From the NCBI GenBank assembly GCA_002501085.1, contig DLRL01000002.1, positions 1 to 29,187 of the forward strand: a stretch of 29,187 nucleotides of DNA, read 5' to 3'. The notes under the pieces are model-generated. The model worked only from the letters and a program-made list of their open reading frames with translations, made no database searches and was not told the origin of the DNA. The stretch's first letter is position 1. Each line of letters starts with the position of its first letter. Shown one piece after another: positions 1 to 7,037 of the stretch. This DNA is from Gemmatimonadales bacterium UBA7889. GTDB taxonomy: Bacteria; Gemmatimonadota; Gemmatimonadetes; Longimicrobiales; Gaopeijiaceae. Position numbers and translations under genes: made by a program.

Positions 1-303
1 CCAATCCAGGCCTAGCCAATCACCTGTTCGTGCAGCCGATCCTCCAGGTGCAGTAATGGAGAATCCTGTTGAACTCGGTGTCTGCGATAATACGTGCTCG
101 TAGGCGATATCAAGGGTGAGGCCGCCTGAAGTGAGTACTGGCATAAGTCGTGTGCGTGCTAGCGTTGTGCTTCCGGATGCGCCTAAAGCAGAACTCCCCT
201 GGTATGCTCCAACACCGAGGACATATGCTGAGACTTCCAATTGACCTTTAGCGACACTAGGAAGAGTGGTCGCTAAGAGTAAAAGAGCGGCTGCTATCCT
301 CAC
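1..303 (-). CDS. Secreted, probably outer-membrane protein (N-terminal part, cut by window edge)
   Basis: An open frame of 101 codons starts with GTG at 303-301 and runs off the left edge of the window. The first ~20 residues form a signal peptide: VRI, a hydrophobic stretch AAALLLLATTLPSVA, then KGQ. The mature part is small, polar and rich in Gly, Ser and Thr with alternating hydrophobics (e.g. LEVSAYVLGVGAYQGSS), as expected for a beta-barrel or other outer-membrane protein, but I cannot name a family. The GTG start overlaps the TGA of the upstream ATPase gene in a GTGA arrangement, so it looks translationally coupled to the ABC transporter. No strong Shine-Dalgarno sequence is visible. 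I infer that it is the outer-membrane or secreted partner of the transport system. The C-terminus is not visible, so barrel topology cannot be checked. Confidence 0.62.
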   Translation of the reverse strand, partial: MRIAAALLLLATTLPSVAKGQLEVSAYVLGVGAYQGSSALGASGSTTLARTRLMPVLTSGGLTLDIAYEHVLSQTPSSTGFSITAPGGSAARTGDWLGLDW

Positions 304-1007
304 GGAGAAACGGACAAGTGATTACGGCGTTCGTCCGATTCGATTTGCCCGTCAACCAGTGTGATCAGGCGTCTCGACCTTTCCATGACCCGAGGATCAT
401 GGGTTGAGAATAGGAACGTCGTGCCATGGTCTTGGTTGAGTCGTTCCATAACATCGAGTAGATCTGCGCTTGCCTTAGAGTCGAGATTCGCAGTTGGTTC
501 GTCGGCGAGGATGAGAGCAGGATTCGCCACTACTGCACGGGCTACAGCTACGCGTTGCTGCTGTCCTCCGGAGAGTTTTCCAGGCTTACGGTCCTCCAGT
601 CCGCTCAGACCAATCTTATTAAAGAGTTCCAGTACTTTCTTACGACGTTCATCCTTGGGAATACCACTCAAGAGGAGCGTGAATTCTGCATTCTCAAGTG
701 CAGTAAGCACGGGTAACAAGTTATATGACTGGAAGACAAATCCGATTCTTTCGAGTCGTAACTGTGCTAGATCTTTATCACTCATTTCGGTGATTTCTCG
801 GTCGCCTATCCAGATCTGACCCCGGCTCGGTCGGGTAAGCCCTCCGATCATGTTGAGCATGGTCGTCTTGCCAGATCCTGAGGGTCCCGCCATCGCAACG
901 AAATCACCAGTCTCTATCTCTGTGGAGATACCTTGCACTGCTTCGACAGGATCCGGCTCTTGCGGGTAGATTTTCCAAAGATTTGTTGTGCGGACTGCAG
1001 TCTTCAT
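300..1007 (-). CDS. ABC transporter ATP-binding protein, LolD/MacB type
   Basis: This 235-residue cytoplasmic ATPase should power the two FtsX-type permeases encoded just upstream. All nucleotide-binding motifs are intact: Walker A GPSGSGKTT at 41-49, Q-loop Gln near 93, signature LSGGQ at 145-149, Walker B LILADE at 165-170 followed by PTANLD, and the switch His of STHD near 203. Length and motif spacing match the LolD/MacB/FtsE family, in which the ATPase drives mechanotransmission to periplasmic domains rather than a classical import channel. The start codon ATG shares one base with the TAA of the preceding permease (TAATG), and its own stop overlaps the next gene. LolD proper, MacB-like export or another envelope function cannot be separated from the ATPase sequence alone. 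Confidence 0.93.
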   Translation of the reverse strand: MKTAVRTTNLWKIYPQEPDPVEAVQGISTEIETGDFVAMAGPSGSGKTTMLNMIGGLTRPSRGQIWIGDREITEMSDKDLAQLRLERIGFVFQSYNLLPVLTALENAEFTLLLSGIPKDERRKKVLELFNKIGLSGLEDRKPGKLSGGQQQRVAVARAVVANPALILADEPTANLDSKASADLLDVMERLNQDHGTTFLFSTHDPRVMERSRRLITLVDGQIESDERRNHLSVSP

Positions 1008-2266
1008 TATTGCTCGAATTTCATAGCCTCAGCGACGTCCAACTTGGAGGCACGCAAGGCTGGGTAAAGGGACGAGATCATCCCGATGGTCACAACTACA
1101 AAGGTGCTGATAAGTAACTGCTCTACACTAAAGTGTGGGATGATAATGGGTTCCATAATTTGACCGCCGAACTCTAGGCCGTCTTCCATGAAGATGCTGA
1201 AGTCGAGCCCATCCCTGAAGAATCCCCAGGTGAAAAGTAGGCCGGCCGAAATGCCGGCTACGCCACTTACAACCGTGAGGAAAAGTCCTTCTAAGAAAAC
1301 ATAAAATCCAGTTTCTACACCCGTAAGTCCCATCGCTTGTAGAACACCAAATTCACGACGACGACCCAATACTGAGATCATGACTGCGTTGAGTATCGCG
1401 AGTGCGATAATGGCAAGAAGGATCGAGTGAAAGATGTAGTTGCCAGTTGAGTCGAGCCGGATCGCTGCCGCTAACTCTGGGGACGATTCACGCCATCCAA
1501 GAACCCGGATTTGCTGCTCATTCTCTAATTTCAGCTGTAGAGTTTCGACCCCAATGTCTGTCAGCTCGGATTCGTTGAGTAGGAATGCTAGGGTCGAAGT
1601 TGCCCCGGGAGTGTGCAGCCATTCACGTGCTGTATCAATCGGTATATGGATTAGCGATTGATCGACCTCGGGAATCCCCGTCTGAAAGATGCCTGCCACG
1701 CGGACAAGTTGACCCTCTACATCTCCTGTAGAAGTCTGCGCGGTGAGGACGAAGCGGTTTCCGACCTGCACGTCGAGACGCTGAGCCAGTTCAGTTCCTA
1801 TGTATGCATGTAGACGGTCTCCTGCTTCCAGGTAACGGCCGTCCTGCAGCTTGTCTTCGATGTCTGAAAAGGTTCGCTCTAGCTCGGGATCTACTCCCTC
1901 GATTCGAACCGGAACTGCTGCCGCGGTGGAGCTTGCAAGGCCATTGACTGAGAGGCGAGGAGCCCACGAGAGCAGTGATTCTCTTAGGACATCGTTTGCC
2001 ACCTCCGATGCGAGCCTTACCACTCCTGCTTCAAGACGGTGCTCGAGTTTTCCAGTCTCTAGGTACTCGGGTGCCTGGATCGCAATATGTCCACTTCCCA
2101 TCCGGACACCCGAATCGATCATCTTATCGTACGCCCCCTCGGCCAAGCTTCGGGAAAACACCAGGAGTGCCAGGCCGAGTACCATTGCTAATGAAGTCAA
2201 TGCGCTCCTGCGCGTATTTCGTCCTACACTGCGCATTGCCAGCTTAAGAAGAACCGTGAGTCTCAT
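1007..2266 (-). CDS. FtsX-type ABC transporter permease (second of pair)
   Basis: This 419-residue inner-membrane protein has the LolC/LolE/MacB layout. There is one N-terminal transmembrane helix (about 22-40), a large periplasmic MacB-PCD-like domain (about 41-275), then three C-terminal helices (about 279-300, 325-350 and 384-402). The conserved cytoplasmic coupling segment GRRREFGVLQAMG follows helix 2 at 301-313. The C-terminal YPALRASKLDVAEAM is typical of the family. It is exactly as long as its partner at 2266-3525 but clearly divergent from it, so the two probably form a heterodimer like LolC-LolE. Its start overlaps the partner's stop by one base (TGATG) and its stop overlaps the ATPase start by one base, so stoichiometric co-translation is likely. 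The substrate is unknown. Confidence 0.9.
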   Translation of the reverse strand: MRLTVLLKLAMRSVGRNTRRSALTSLAMVLGLALLVFSRSLAEGAYDKMIDSGVRMGSGHIAIQAPEYLETGKLEHRLEAGVVRLASEVANDVLRESLLSWAPRLSVNGLASSTAAAVPVRIEGVDPELERTFSDIEDKLQDGRYLEAGDRLHAYIGTELAQRLDVQVGNRFVLTAQTSTGDVEGQLVRVAGIFQTGIPEVDQSLIHIPIDTAREWLHTPGATSTLAFLLNESELTDIGVETLQLKLENEQQIRVLGWRESSPELAAAIRLDSTGNYIFHSILLAIIALAILNAVMISVLGRRREFGVLQAMGLTGVETGFYVFLEGLFLTVVSGVAGISAGLLFTWGFFRDGLDFSIFMEDGLEFGGQIMEPIIIPHFSVEQLLISTFVVVTIGMISSLYPALRASKLDVAEAMKFEQ

Positions 2267-3525
2267 CAGTCAGCAAGCGCGTCTGCAGGCGGAACTCGGG
2301 TTGCCTTCCAGGCCGGGTACATTGCCGCCAGGATCGAGGTCAGGAATAACCCAAGAGCGGCTACGATCGGTGCTTGCACGGAGTACTCCACCCGTAGGAC
2401 GGGTCTCCACTGAGCACCAGCGACGCTGAAGCCACTAATGACCGTGGTTAGGTCTATGGGCGAGTTGTGCCACCACACGAGTATTGGCCAAGTAATCAAA
2501 GCCCCCGCGATCAGTGAAATTAGGCCGAGAACGATTCCCTCGTACACAACTGTCCGTCCGATACCGATTGGTGCAGTTCCGAGTGCACGCATGACAGCGA
2601 ATTCACGGCGGCGCTCAAACGTTCCAATCAGCATGGTATTCGCGACACCGAAAGCCGCCATCCCAAAGATGACAATAACAATGATGAAGTGAGAGGCGTC
2701 CATGAGACTAACCATTTCCGCAAGTTCAGGACGCAGATCCGTCCATGAGCTGACTTGAACCGGTAACTCACTGTCTGAAAGGAACTCGCGAAGAGCTCCT
2801 GCAATGCGAGGGCTGTCCTTCGCATTGCCGACGGTTATCACGACTTCATGGATGCGAGGTGGGCCCATCGCCATCAAGAATTGGAGGTCAGGTAAGGCGA
2901 GCAGGGTATAGTTTTGGTCAATCGCTGGTATCCCGGTATCAAGTATTCCCACCAGGGTGAAGAGGTCGTTTCCCAGTGAACCGTCTGAGGAGGGTGCGAC
3001 CACGACGATCTCGTCTCCGAGGACTGCACCGAGCTGTTCGGCCATCTCGTCTCCGACCAGGATTTCATTTGCTCCAGCAACTAGAGTCCTACCACTCACG
3101 AGCCTAGAGAGAAGTGTGGTGACACGGGGTTCGCGGTCAGGATCGACCCCCATGAGGAGTGCTGCCTGGGTTTCCTCACCAGAGGAAAGGAGGCCACCAC
3201 CGTAGACACGGGGTGCGGCGGCGGAGACCTCCTCTTGTGAGGTGATTCGGTTGATGAAAATCTCCAGATCAGTTCCCTCATATCCACCGATTGTGTGGTG
3301 CATGTTGCGTTCCGGAAGATAGTCCTCGGAGTGGACTTGTACCTCTCCCAGCATGAGGCGAGTACCGTTTTCAATGAGCTCCACCATCATGCCGTCGCTT
3401 ACTCCCACAACCAGTACCGCTCCGAGATATCCGAATGCTAGCCCAGAAGCCGTAATCAGTGTGCGGAGGCGGTTCCTCCAAAGATTTCTCCACGCCACCC
3501 GCCACCATAGTCGCTCATGGCCCAT
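2266..3525 (-). CDS. FtsX-type ABC transporter permease (first of pair)
   Basis: This 419-residue inner-membrane permease has a first helix at about 22-42, a periplasmic domain at about 45-275 and three C-terminal helices (about 279-301, 328-351 and 386-404). The coupling helix region FERRREFAVMRALG at 303-316 and the C-terminal motif YPAWKATRVPPADAL are family hallmarks. The periplasmic domain contains a segment GILDTGIPAIDQ, closely echoed by GIFQTGIPEVDQ in the partner permease, which suggests an ancient duplication. The gene lies three bases after the LolA-like gene and overlaps the next permease by one base. Together with the ATPase, the two permeases would form a complete LolCDE-like transporter. 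A specific substrate cannot be read from the sequence. Confidence 0.9.
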   Translation of the reverse strand: MGHERLWWRVAWRNLWRNRLRTLITASGLAFGYLGAVLVVGVSDGMMVELIENGTRLMLGEVQVHSEDYLPERNMHHTIGGYEGTDLEIFINRITSQEEVSAAAPRVYGGGLLSSGEETQAALLMGVDPDREPRVTTLLSRLVSGRTLVAGANEILVGDEMAEQLGAVLGDEIVVVAPSSDGSLGNDLFTLVGILDTGIPAIDQNYTLLALPDLQFLMAMGPPRIHEVVITVGNAKDSPRIAGALREFLSDSELPVQVSSWTDLRPELAEMVSLMDASHFIIVIVIFGMAAFGVANTMLIGTFERRREFAVMRALGTAPIGIGRTVVYEGIVLGLISLIAGALITWPILVWWHNSPIDLTTVISGFSVAGAQWRPVLRVEYSVQAPIVAALGLFLTSILAAMYPAWKATRVPPADALAD

Positions 3526-3528
3526 CTG

Positions 3529-4311
3529 TTAGCGTCGCGCTCTTAGGTTTCGGAGGCTGAAGAAGTTTTCATCGAGGCTGATGTCGAAATCGAGTTCATG
3601 GTACGTGAGCACAGTGTGTTCCTCCGGTTTGTCAGCAGGAATCACCAGCATCGATGCAGGAACGAGCCTGTCCCCCATAGTTCTATAATCCGAGAAGGTC
3701 ATCGTTCGAACTAAGCCACCATCCTCATCGTAATAGCGGATCCAGGTTGGCATCAGATCAGCTTTGCGGACTTGCTCATCGATGCGTCCCCAGATAACAG
3801 GGGCCTCGGGGCGTGGAGTGAGTTGGAATTCCCAGACTTCAACGCCCTCTCGTTCGCCTTCGAACGATATTTCAAAATCGTAGTCATCCACGATCTGACT
3901 TTCCTTCACGAGGTCGTCATTCGTGAAGTGAGATCCCATCCAAGAGCCCATCATGAGTGAAGGTGGGACTTTGATTGTCCTGTCGACCCGGGGCAGATAG
4001 TTCCACACCTCTTGGCCGGCTTTTAGGGTAGCGGTGCCTGCTTCACGGGCAGGGGACTGCACGCGAACTAAGGAGTGCTCAACACCCAGTGACCAGACTT
4101 CCATGTCCAGAGAGCGAGACCAGTGCTCTGTCGTGATCTCCATCGTGATCCGCCCCCGGCTTGATTCACCTCGAAGAAGTCGATCGACACGGTCGATGAT
4201 CTCACGGGCTGTCTGTGCTTGAAGAGGAGAGGAGAGTAATACCAGTAAAGATGTGTTTAACAGCTGGGTCACTAGGGTCCGGACTGTCCAATATCGACGT
4301 ATACCATGCAT
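3529..4311 (-). CDS. Outer membrane lipoprotein-sorting protein (LolA-like, PF17131 type)
   Basis: This 260-residue exported protein has an N-terminal signal sequence: basic start MHGIRRYW, hydrophobic core near 15-29, and probable cleavage after QAQ at about 33. The segment VWNYLPRVDRTIKVPP followed by SLMMGSWMGSHFTNDDLVK (about 102-136) is the signature of the LolA-like family usually annotated as outer membrane lipoprotein-sorting protein. That family has a half-barrel fold that can hold an acyl chain. The protein is expected to act in the periplasm as a carrier that accepts cargo from the two downstream permeases. The start ATG at 4311-4309 is preceded by CAGGGA at a usable distance. It is the first gene of the transport operon, with a 93-base gap from recX upstream. 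The family call is firm, but the cargo is inference. Confidence 0.88.
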   Translation of the reverse strand: MHGIRRYWTVRTLVTQLLNTSLLVLLSSPLQAQTAREIIDRVDRLLRGESSRGRITMEITTEHWSRSLDMEVWSLGVEHSLVRVQSPAREAGTATLKAGQEVWNYLPRVDRTIKVPPSLMMGSWMGSHFTNDDLVKESQIVDDYDFEISFEGEREGVEVWEFQLTPRPEAPVIWGRIDEQVRKADLMPTWIRYYDEDGGLVRTMTFSDYRTMGDRLVPASMLVIPADKPEEHTVLTYHELDFDISLDENFFSLRNLRARR

Positions 4312-4404
4312 AGGGTGATCCCTGAATTTCTAAGTATGTCTCAATCTAATAGCTGTGTTGGTAAAAATAATGCCCATTTAAAGAATGGATCACGGTAGAG
4401 GGTG
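4312..4404 (-). promoter_or_regulatory. Intergenic gap likely holding the promoter of the LolA-like/ABC operon
   Basis: This 93-base AT-rich gap separates the recX stop from the LolA-like start. It is the only gap of any size in the leftward block, so a new transcription start here is plausible. Candidate -10 elements on the minus strand are weak (TATTAG, CATACT), and neither has a convincing -35 at the right distance. I therefore mark the region rather than a site. Confidence 0.3.
4362..4388 (-). terminator. Weak candidate terminator after recX
   Basis: On the minus strand a 5-base-pair stem (CCATT at 4388-4384 with AATGG at 4378-4374, loop of 5) is followed within a few bases by a T-rich stretch TTATTTTTA. 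The stem is short and not GC-rich, so termination would be partial at best. It lies just after the recX stop, where a terminator would separate the repair operon from the transport operon. Confidence 0.27.
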
Positions 4405-5100
4405 TTAGTTTCGAGCTGCCTCGATTGTTTCTTCAATTGCAGCCCTCAGGGCATCACCGCGGAATCCTCTTCGGGTCAGATAGCCGTAAAGTCTTCTGTG
4501 GGCCTTCTCGCGGCTCTGGGAGTGAGCAGTGTCTGCGAGTGCCTTCACCACATCTCGGTTCTGTCGTCTCAGCCATCCTTCGGCTACTTGCCGTGCGAGT
4601 GATAAGTCATCAGTCCCCTCATCCTCGAAAATATCATTGATGACTCGATGTGTGATATCTGCGTCGAGACCTTTCGACAGCAACTCCGAAGAGAGACGAG
4701 CTTTTCCTCGGGGGCGGTGTCGTAGGCGATCACGGATAAAAGCCGCGGCGGCTGCTTCATCGTTGAGGAAGCCTTTGGCTTCGAGTTGGTCTAAGCACAA
4801 GTCAATGCGGACTGGCCGAAAGTCTTTTTGTCTAAGCCGACGTTTGAGTTCACTGCGGGTTCGCATTCGGTAGGACAGGAGATTGAGTGCAGCTTCACGC
4901 ACACGCATATCCGCATCGTCATTGAGGAGATGATGACGGCGGTCTTTTGTGAGAGAATCTCCGACTCCGAGTCGATTCCGTTCGAGAGCTTCGAGGGTGA
5001 CCTCAAATGGCTCATCACAGTCGGTGTGGATGAGCACCTTGAGTCCTCGAGGTCGGAGCGGCTGAATACGGGTGATTAGAGGTTCAGGCTCGCTGGACAT
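4405..5100 (-). CDS. recX: Recombination regulatory protein RecX
   Basis: This is a 231-residue RecX-family protein. RecX caps or disassembles RecA filaments and so tunes recombination and the SOS response. The helical three-helix repeats are visible: AALNLLSYRMRTRSELKRRL, then the segment around RIDLCLDQLEAKGFLNDEA, and the C-terminal YGYLTRRGFRGDALRAAI. I chose the ATG at 5100 (MSSEPEPL...) because AAAGGA lies about 7 bases upstream. The longer frame back to 5223 would run through most of the preceding gene, whereas the chosen start overlaps it by only 17 bases. About 50 residues precede the first repeat and include a strand-rich segment (GLKVLIHTDCDEPFEVTLE), which is usual for RecX. It is the last gene of the imuB-led operon. 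Confidence 0.88.
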   Translation of the reverse strand: MSSEPEPLITRIQPLRPRGLKVLIHTDCDEPFEVTLEALERNRLGVGDSLTKDRRHHLLNDDADMRVREAALNLLSYRMRTRSELKRRLRQKDFRPVRIDLCLDQLEAKGFLNDEAAAAAFIRDRLRHRPRGKARLSSELLSKGLDADITHRVINDIFEDEGTDDLSLARQVAEGWLRRQNRDVVKALADTAHSQSREKAHRRLYGYLTRRGFRGDALRAAIEETIEAARN

Positions 5101-5350
5101 ACCAGAGTCCTTTGAGGAGATCGTGATATAGGGTGAGGCTTCCGCCGCTGTCGAGTATGACTGTACGGTACTCGCGAGACATCGGTTGCCGCCACCACCC
5201 TTCATCGATGCGCCAGTGCTCACGGATAATTTCGACGTGGCGTGTGGGTTTACCCGGAAGGCTTACGAACTCGGGTTCTCCGAATTCGTCTGTGCGTACG
5301 GTCACAGCGTGTGGTTGACCGAGAGGTCGTAGATGCGGTGTGTCGTTCAC
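5084..5350 (-). CDS. Small DUF6504-like protein linked to ImuB
   Basis: This 88-residue protein starts with GTG at 5350, overlapping the imuB stop as GTGA, and ends 17 bases inside recX. It has no signal peptide or membrane segment. Notable features are a compact aromatic and charged core (HVEIIREHWRIDEGWWRQP), a following REYRTVILDSGGSLTLYHDL strand-turn-strand segment and a C-terminal GLWYVQR. Small proteins of this type, annotated DUF6504 as I recall, sit next to ImuB/DNA polymerase Y-family genes in several phyla. The assignment is from memory of family style and context, not a search. Its position between imuB and recX points to a role in damage tolerance. Its biochemical function is unknown. 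Confidence 0.72.
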   Translation of the reverse strand: MNDTPHLRPLGQPHAVTVRTDEFGEPEFVSLPGKPTRHVEIIREHWRIDEGWWRQPMSREYRTVILDSGGSLTLYHDLLKGLWYVQRA

Positions 5351-6780
5351 GGATCAAAGTTGAGCAATGCGTGACGTCGTTCAGGTATTCTTGACCACGG
5401 ATCAACTTCGACCACGCGGTAAAGTGGGGAACATCCCAGACGAAGCTTGAGTTCTTTGATAGCATCTCGCAGTGAGTCTGGAACTTCTTCCTGAGTCAGA
5501 TTTCGGCCTGCTAGGGTGCGTCCACCGTCTCTTTTTCGGTCGAAGAGTGTGGTTTGTGTACTTGATGCCCCAAACTGTGTGAATTCGATAAAGAGCGTCA
5601 CAACGGCTTTAGGTGGTGGTGAGATCTCCATCTTCATGCGAAGCGGAGAGGCTATCCTCTCTCTCTGAGTGGTGGGCTTCTTGAGCACTGCTTCCACAAA
5701 CCATGACCCCCCACCTTCGAAATGAGCACCTACTCGGACACTTACAACACTTCGATCTCGGCGGGCCGGACGGGAGAGGGCGAGTTCAATTAATCGATCC
5801 AATGCTGTATAGAGTGTCTCGGTGAGCCCTACTGGGTTGGTGAATTCCAGAGATACACGAATTGGTTTGCTATGATGCCACGGTCGTACGGGATCAATGC
5901 GCCTGCCAGTGGCCCACATGAGTGCTTTACGCCCCTCTTCGCCGAATTGGGAAATCAGCGAGGGTTCAGGAAGGCGTCTGAGATCTCCCAGGCTTTCAAC
6001 TCCGAGTCGCTCTAGGCGCTGGATGATCAATGGATTGACGGGGAGCGTATTCACAGGGCAGCGGGCAAGAAAAGATCCGAGCTCCATTTCCTTCACGATC
6101 ACAGGCTCACCTGATCGTGAAGAGGCTGAAGCGACCCATGCACCGAACTTTCCGAGAGCCATACCTGCGCGGGTCGCCGCTACAAGAGGAGGAGGGAAAA
6201 TCCGGAAGAGTGAACATAGGGCGAGGTTTACCTGATTAGATGGAGAACCAAGAAGGCGATTGAGACCGTCCATTCCTAAGAAGACTCGCCCACGACCAGC
6301 AGGCTCGACTATAGGAGTCAATTCGGAGAGCAGGTCGAGCATGGATTCAACCGCGGCATTGTAGTGTGTTGGGTCGGGTTCGAGCAGTGTTAGGGAAGGG
6401 CAGAGAGAAACGGCCTGGGATATGGATTGGCCGGGCCGGACACCAGTTACGTAGGCACGCTCAGATACCTGCCAAATCTTGCCGCGGATGCTCTCACTAG
6501 GAGAAAGAAGTGCAACTGATGTGGTATCAAGTTCAGGAGAGCGAAGGAGTTCGAGGCGGAGTTCGAAGGTAGGAAGCCAAAGGCAGAGTGCCTGACGGCT
6601 ACCCGCCGAGATATGTCCGGACGTAGAGTACAAAGTTGGGTCTGAATCAGGCCCGCAGGCCCATCCGATATTGGATGAGATTGGAGCCCATCCCGGGGGT
6701 TGTTTGTTCTCAACTGGATCCCACTCGTGAATGAGAGCCTCCTGAGATATGCCATGACCACTTGGATAGAGTTTTGACAT
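5347..6780 (-). CDS. imuB: Y-family DNA polymerase-like protein, ImuB type
   Basis: This Y-family polymerase homologue probably acts as a non-catalytic adaptor in mutagenic translesion synthesis. Numbering is from the longest frame (GTG at 6852, 501 residues). The palm begins near ALCLWLPTFELRLELL (88-103), where true polymerases carry the first catalytic Asp and this protein has none. The second acidic motif is reduced to FLGMDGL (191-197). A helix-hairpin-helix region spans about 280-316. QTTLF at 433-437 fits the beta-clamp-binding consensus QxxLF. Missing catalytic acids plus a clamp motif fit ImuB rather than DinB/UmuC. The start is uncertain. I prefer ATG 6780 (477 residues) because the GTG lies in the loop of a strong hairpin with no Shine-Dalgarno, although neither start has a good one. 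The first ~60 residues resemble nothing I know. No imuA or dnaE2 is in view. Confidence 0.82.
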   Translation of the reverse strand: MSKLYPSGHGISQEALIHEWDPVENKQPPGWAPISSNIGWACGPDSDPTLYSTSGHISAGSRQALCLWLPTFELRLELLRSPELDTTSVALLSPSESIRGKIWQVSERAYVTGVRPGQSISQAVSLCPSLTLLEPDPTHYNAAVESMLDLLSELTPIVEPAGRGRVFLGMDGLNRLLGSPSNQVNLALCSLFRIFPPPLVAATRAGMALGKFGAWVASASSRSGEPVIVKEMELGSFLARCPVNTLPVNPLIIQRLERLGVESLGDLRRLPEPSLISQFGEEGRKALMWATGRRIDPVRPWHHSKPIRVSLEFTNPVGLTETLYTALDRLIELALSRPARRDRSVVSVRVGAHFEGGGSWFVEAVLKKPTTQRERIASPLRMKMEISPPPKAVVTLFIEFTQFGASSTQTTLFDRKRDGGRTLAGRNLTQEEVPDSLRDAIKELKLRLGCSPLYRVVEVDPWSRIPERRHALLNFDP

Positions 6781-6817
6781 AGCAGTTTGAAACAAACGGA
6801 GTGGAACAGAGACAAAG

Positions 6818-6875
6818 GTCCCCGGCTCCCGACGCTGCACCACATCACCCACCCACTTACGCCGGTACCGGGGAC
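6818..6875 (-). promoter_or_regulatory. Long hairpin in the imuB leader
   Basis: GTCCCCGG at 6818-6825 pairs perfectly with CCGGGGAC at 6868-6875. An inner stem CCGACG (6829-6834) pairs with CGCCGG (6860-6865) with one G-U, leaving a 25-base loop. The total is about 14 base pairs with a small internal bulge. No T-run follows on either strand, so it is not a standard terminator. It lies 38-95 bases upstream of the ATG I prefer for imuB and encloses the alternative GTG start, so it could control translation or be a protein-binding site. Confidence 0.5.
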
Positions 6876-6889
6876 TTAACCGTTAACCG
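6876..6889. repeat. Tandem heptamer TTAACCG x2
   Basis: Two adjacent perfect copies of TTAACCG directly abut the imuB leader hairpin and include the palindrome GTTAAC. On the minus strand a further CGGTT follows about 7 bases upstream. This may be an operator of a damage-response regulator, but no known LexA consensus is matched, so that is speculation. Confidence 0.4.
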
Positions 6890-6975
6890 AATAAAAACCG
6901 AAATAGGTATCAAAGTTAGGCTGGATAGTTAGTGGGTGCAAGTGGGGTTTTCCCTTGCGATGCCAGCGTGTGGGA

Positions 6976-7004
6976 GTGACCGTAGACACATACCTAGATA
7001 TGAT
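6976..7004 (+). promoter_or_regulatory. Candidate sigma70-type promoter of the carboxylate-amine ligase gene
   Basis: GTGACC at 6976-6981 (4 of 6 to TTGACA) and TATGAT at 6999-7004 (5 of 6 to TATAAT) are separated by exactly 17 bases. This would start transcription near 7011 and give a leader of about 27 bases before the ATG at 7038. The promoter rules of this lineage are unknown, so confidence is moderate. Confidence 0.42.
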
Positions 7005-7014
7005 CAGATCTGAT
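7003..7014. promoter_or_regulatory. Perfect 12-base palindrome, candidate operator
   Basis: ATCAGATCTGAT is fully self-complementary. It overlaps the last two bases of the candidate -10 box and covers the expected transcription start. A repressor bound here would block the promoter. A separate imperfect 7-pair hairpin with one bulge (GCAAG...CTTGC, 6938-6958) lies further upstream in the same divergent region. Confidence 0.42.
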
Positions 7015-7037
7015 TTCGTTCTATCAACTGATAACTC

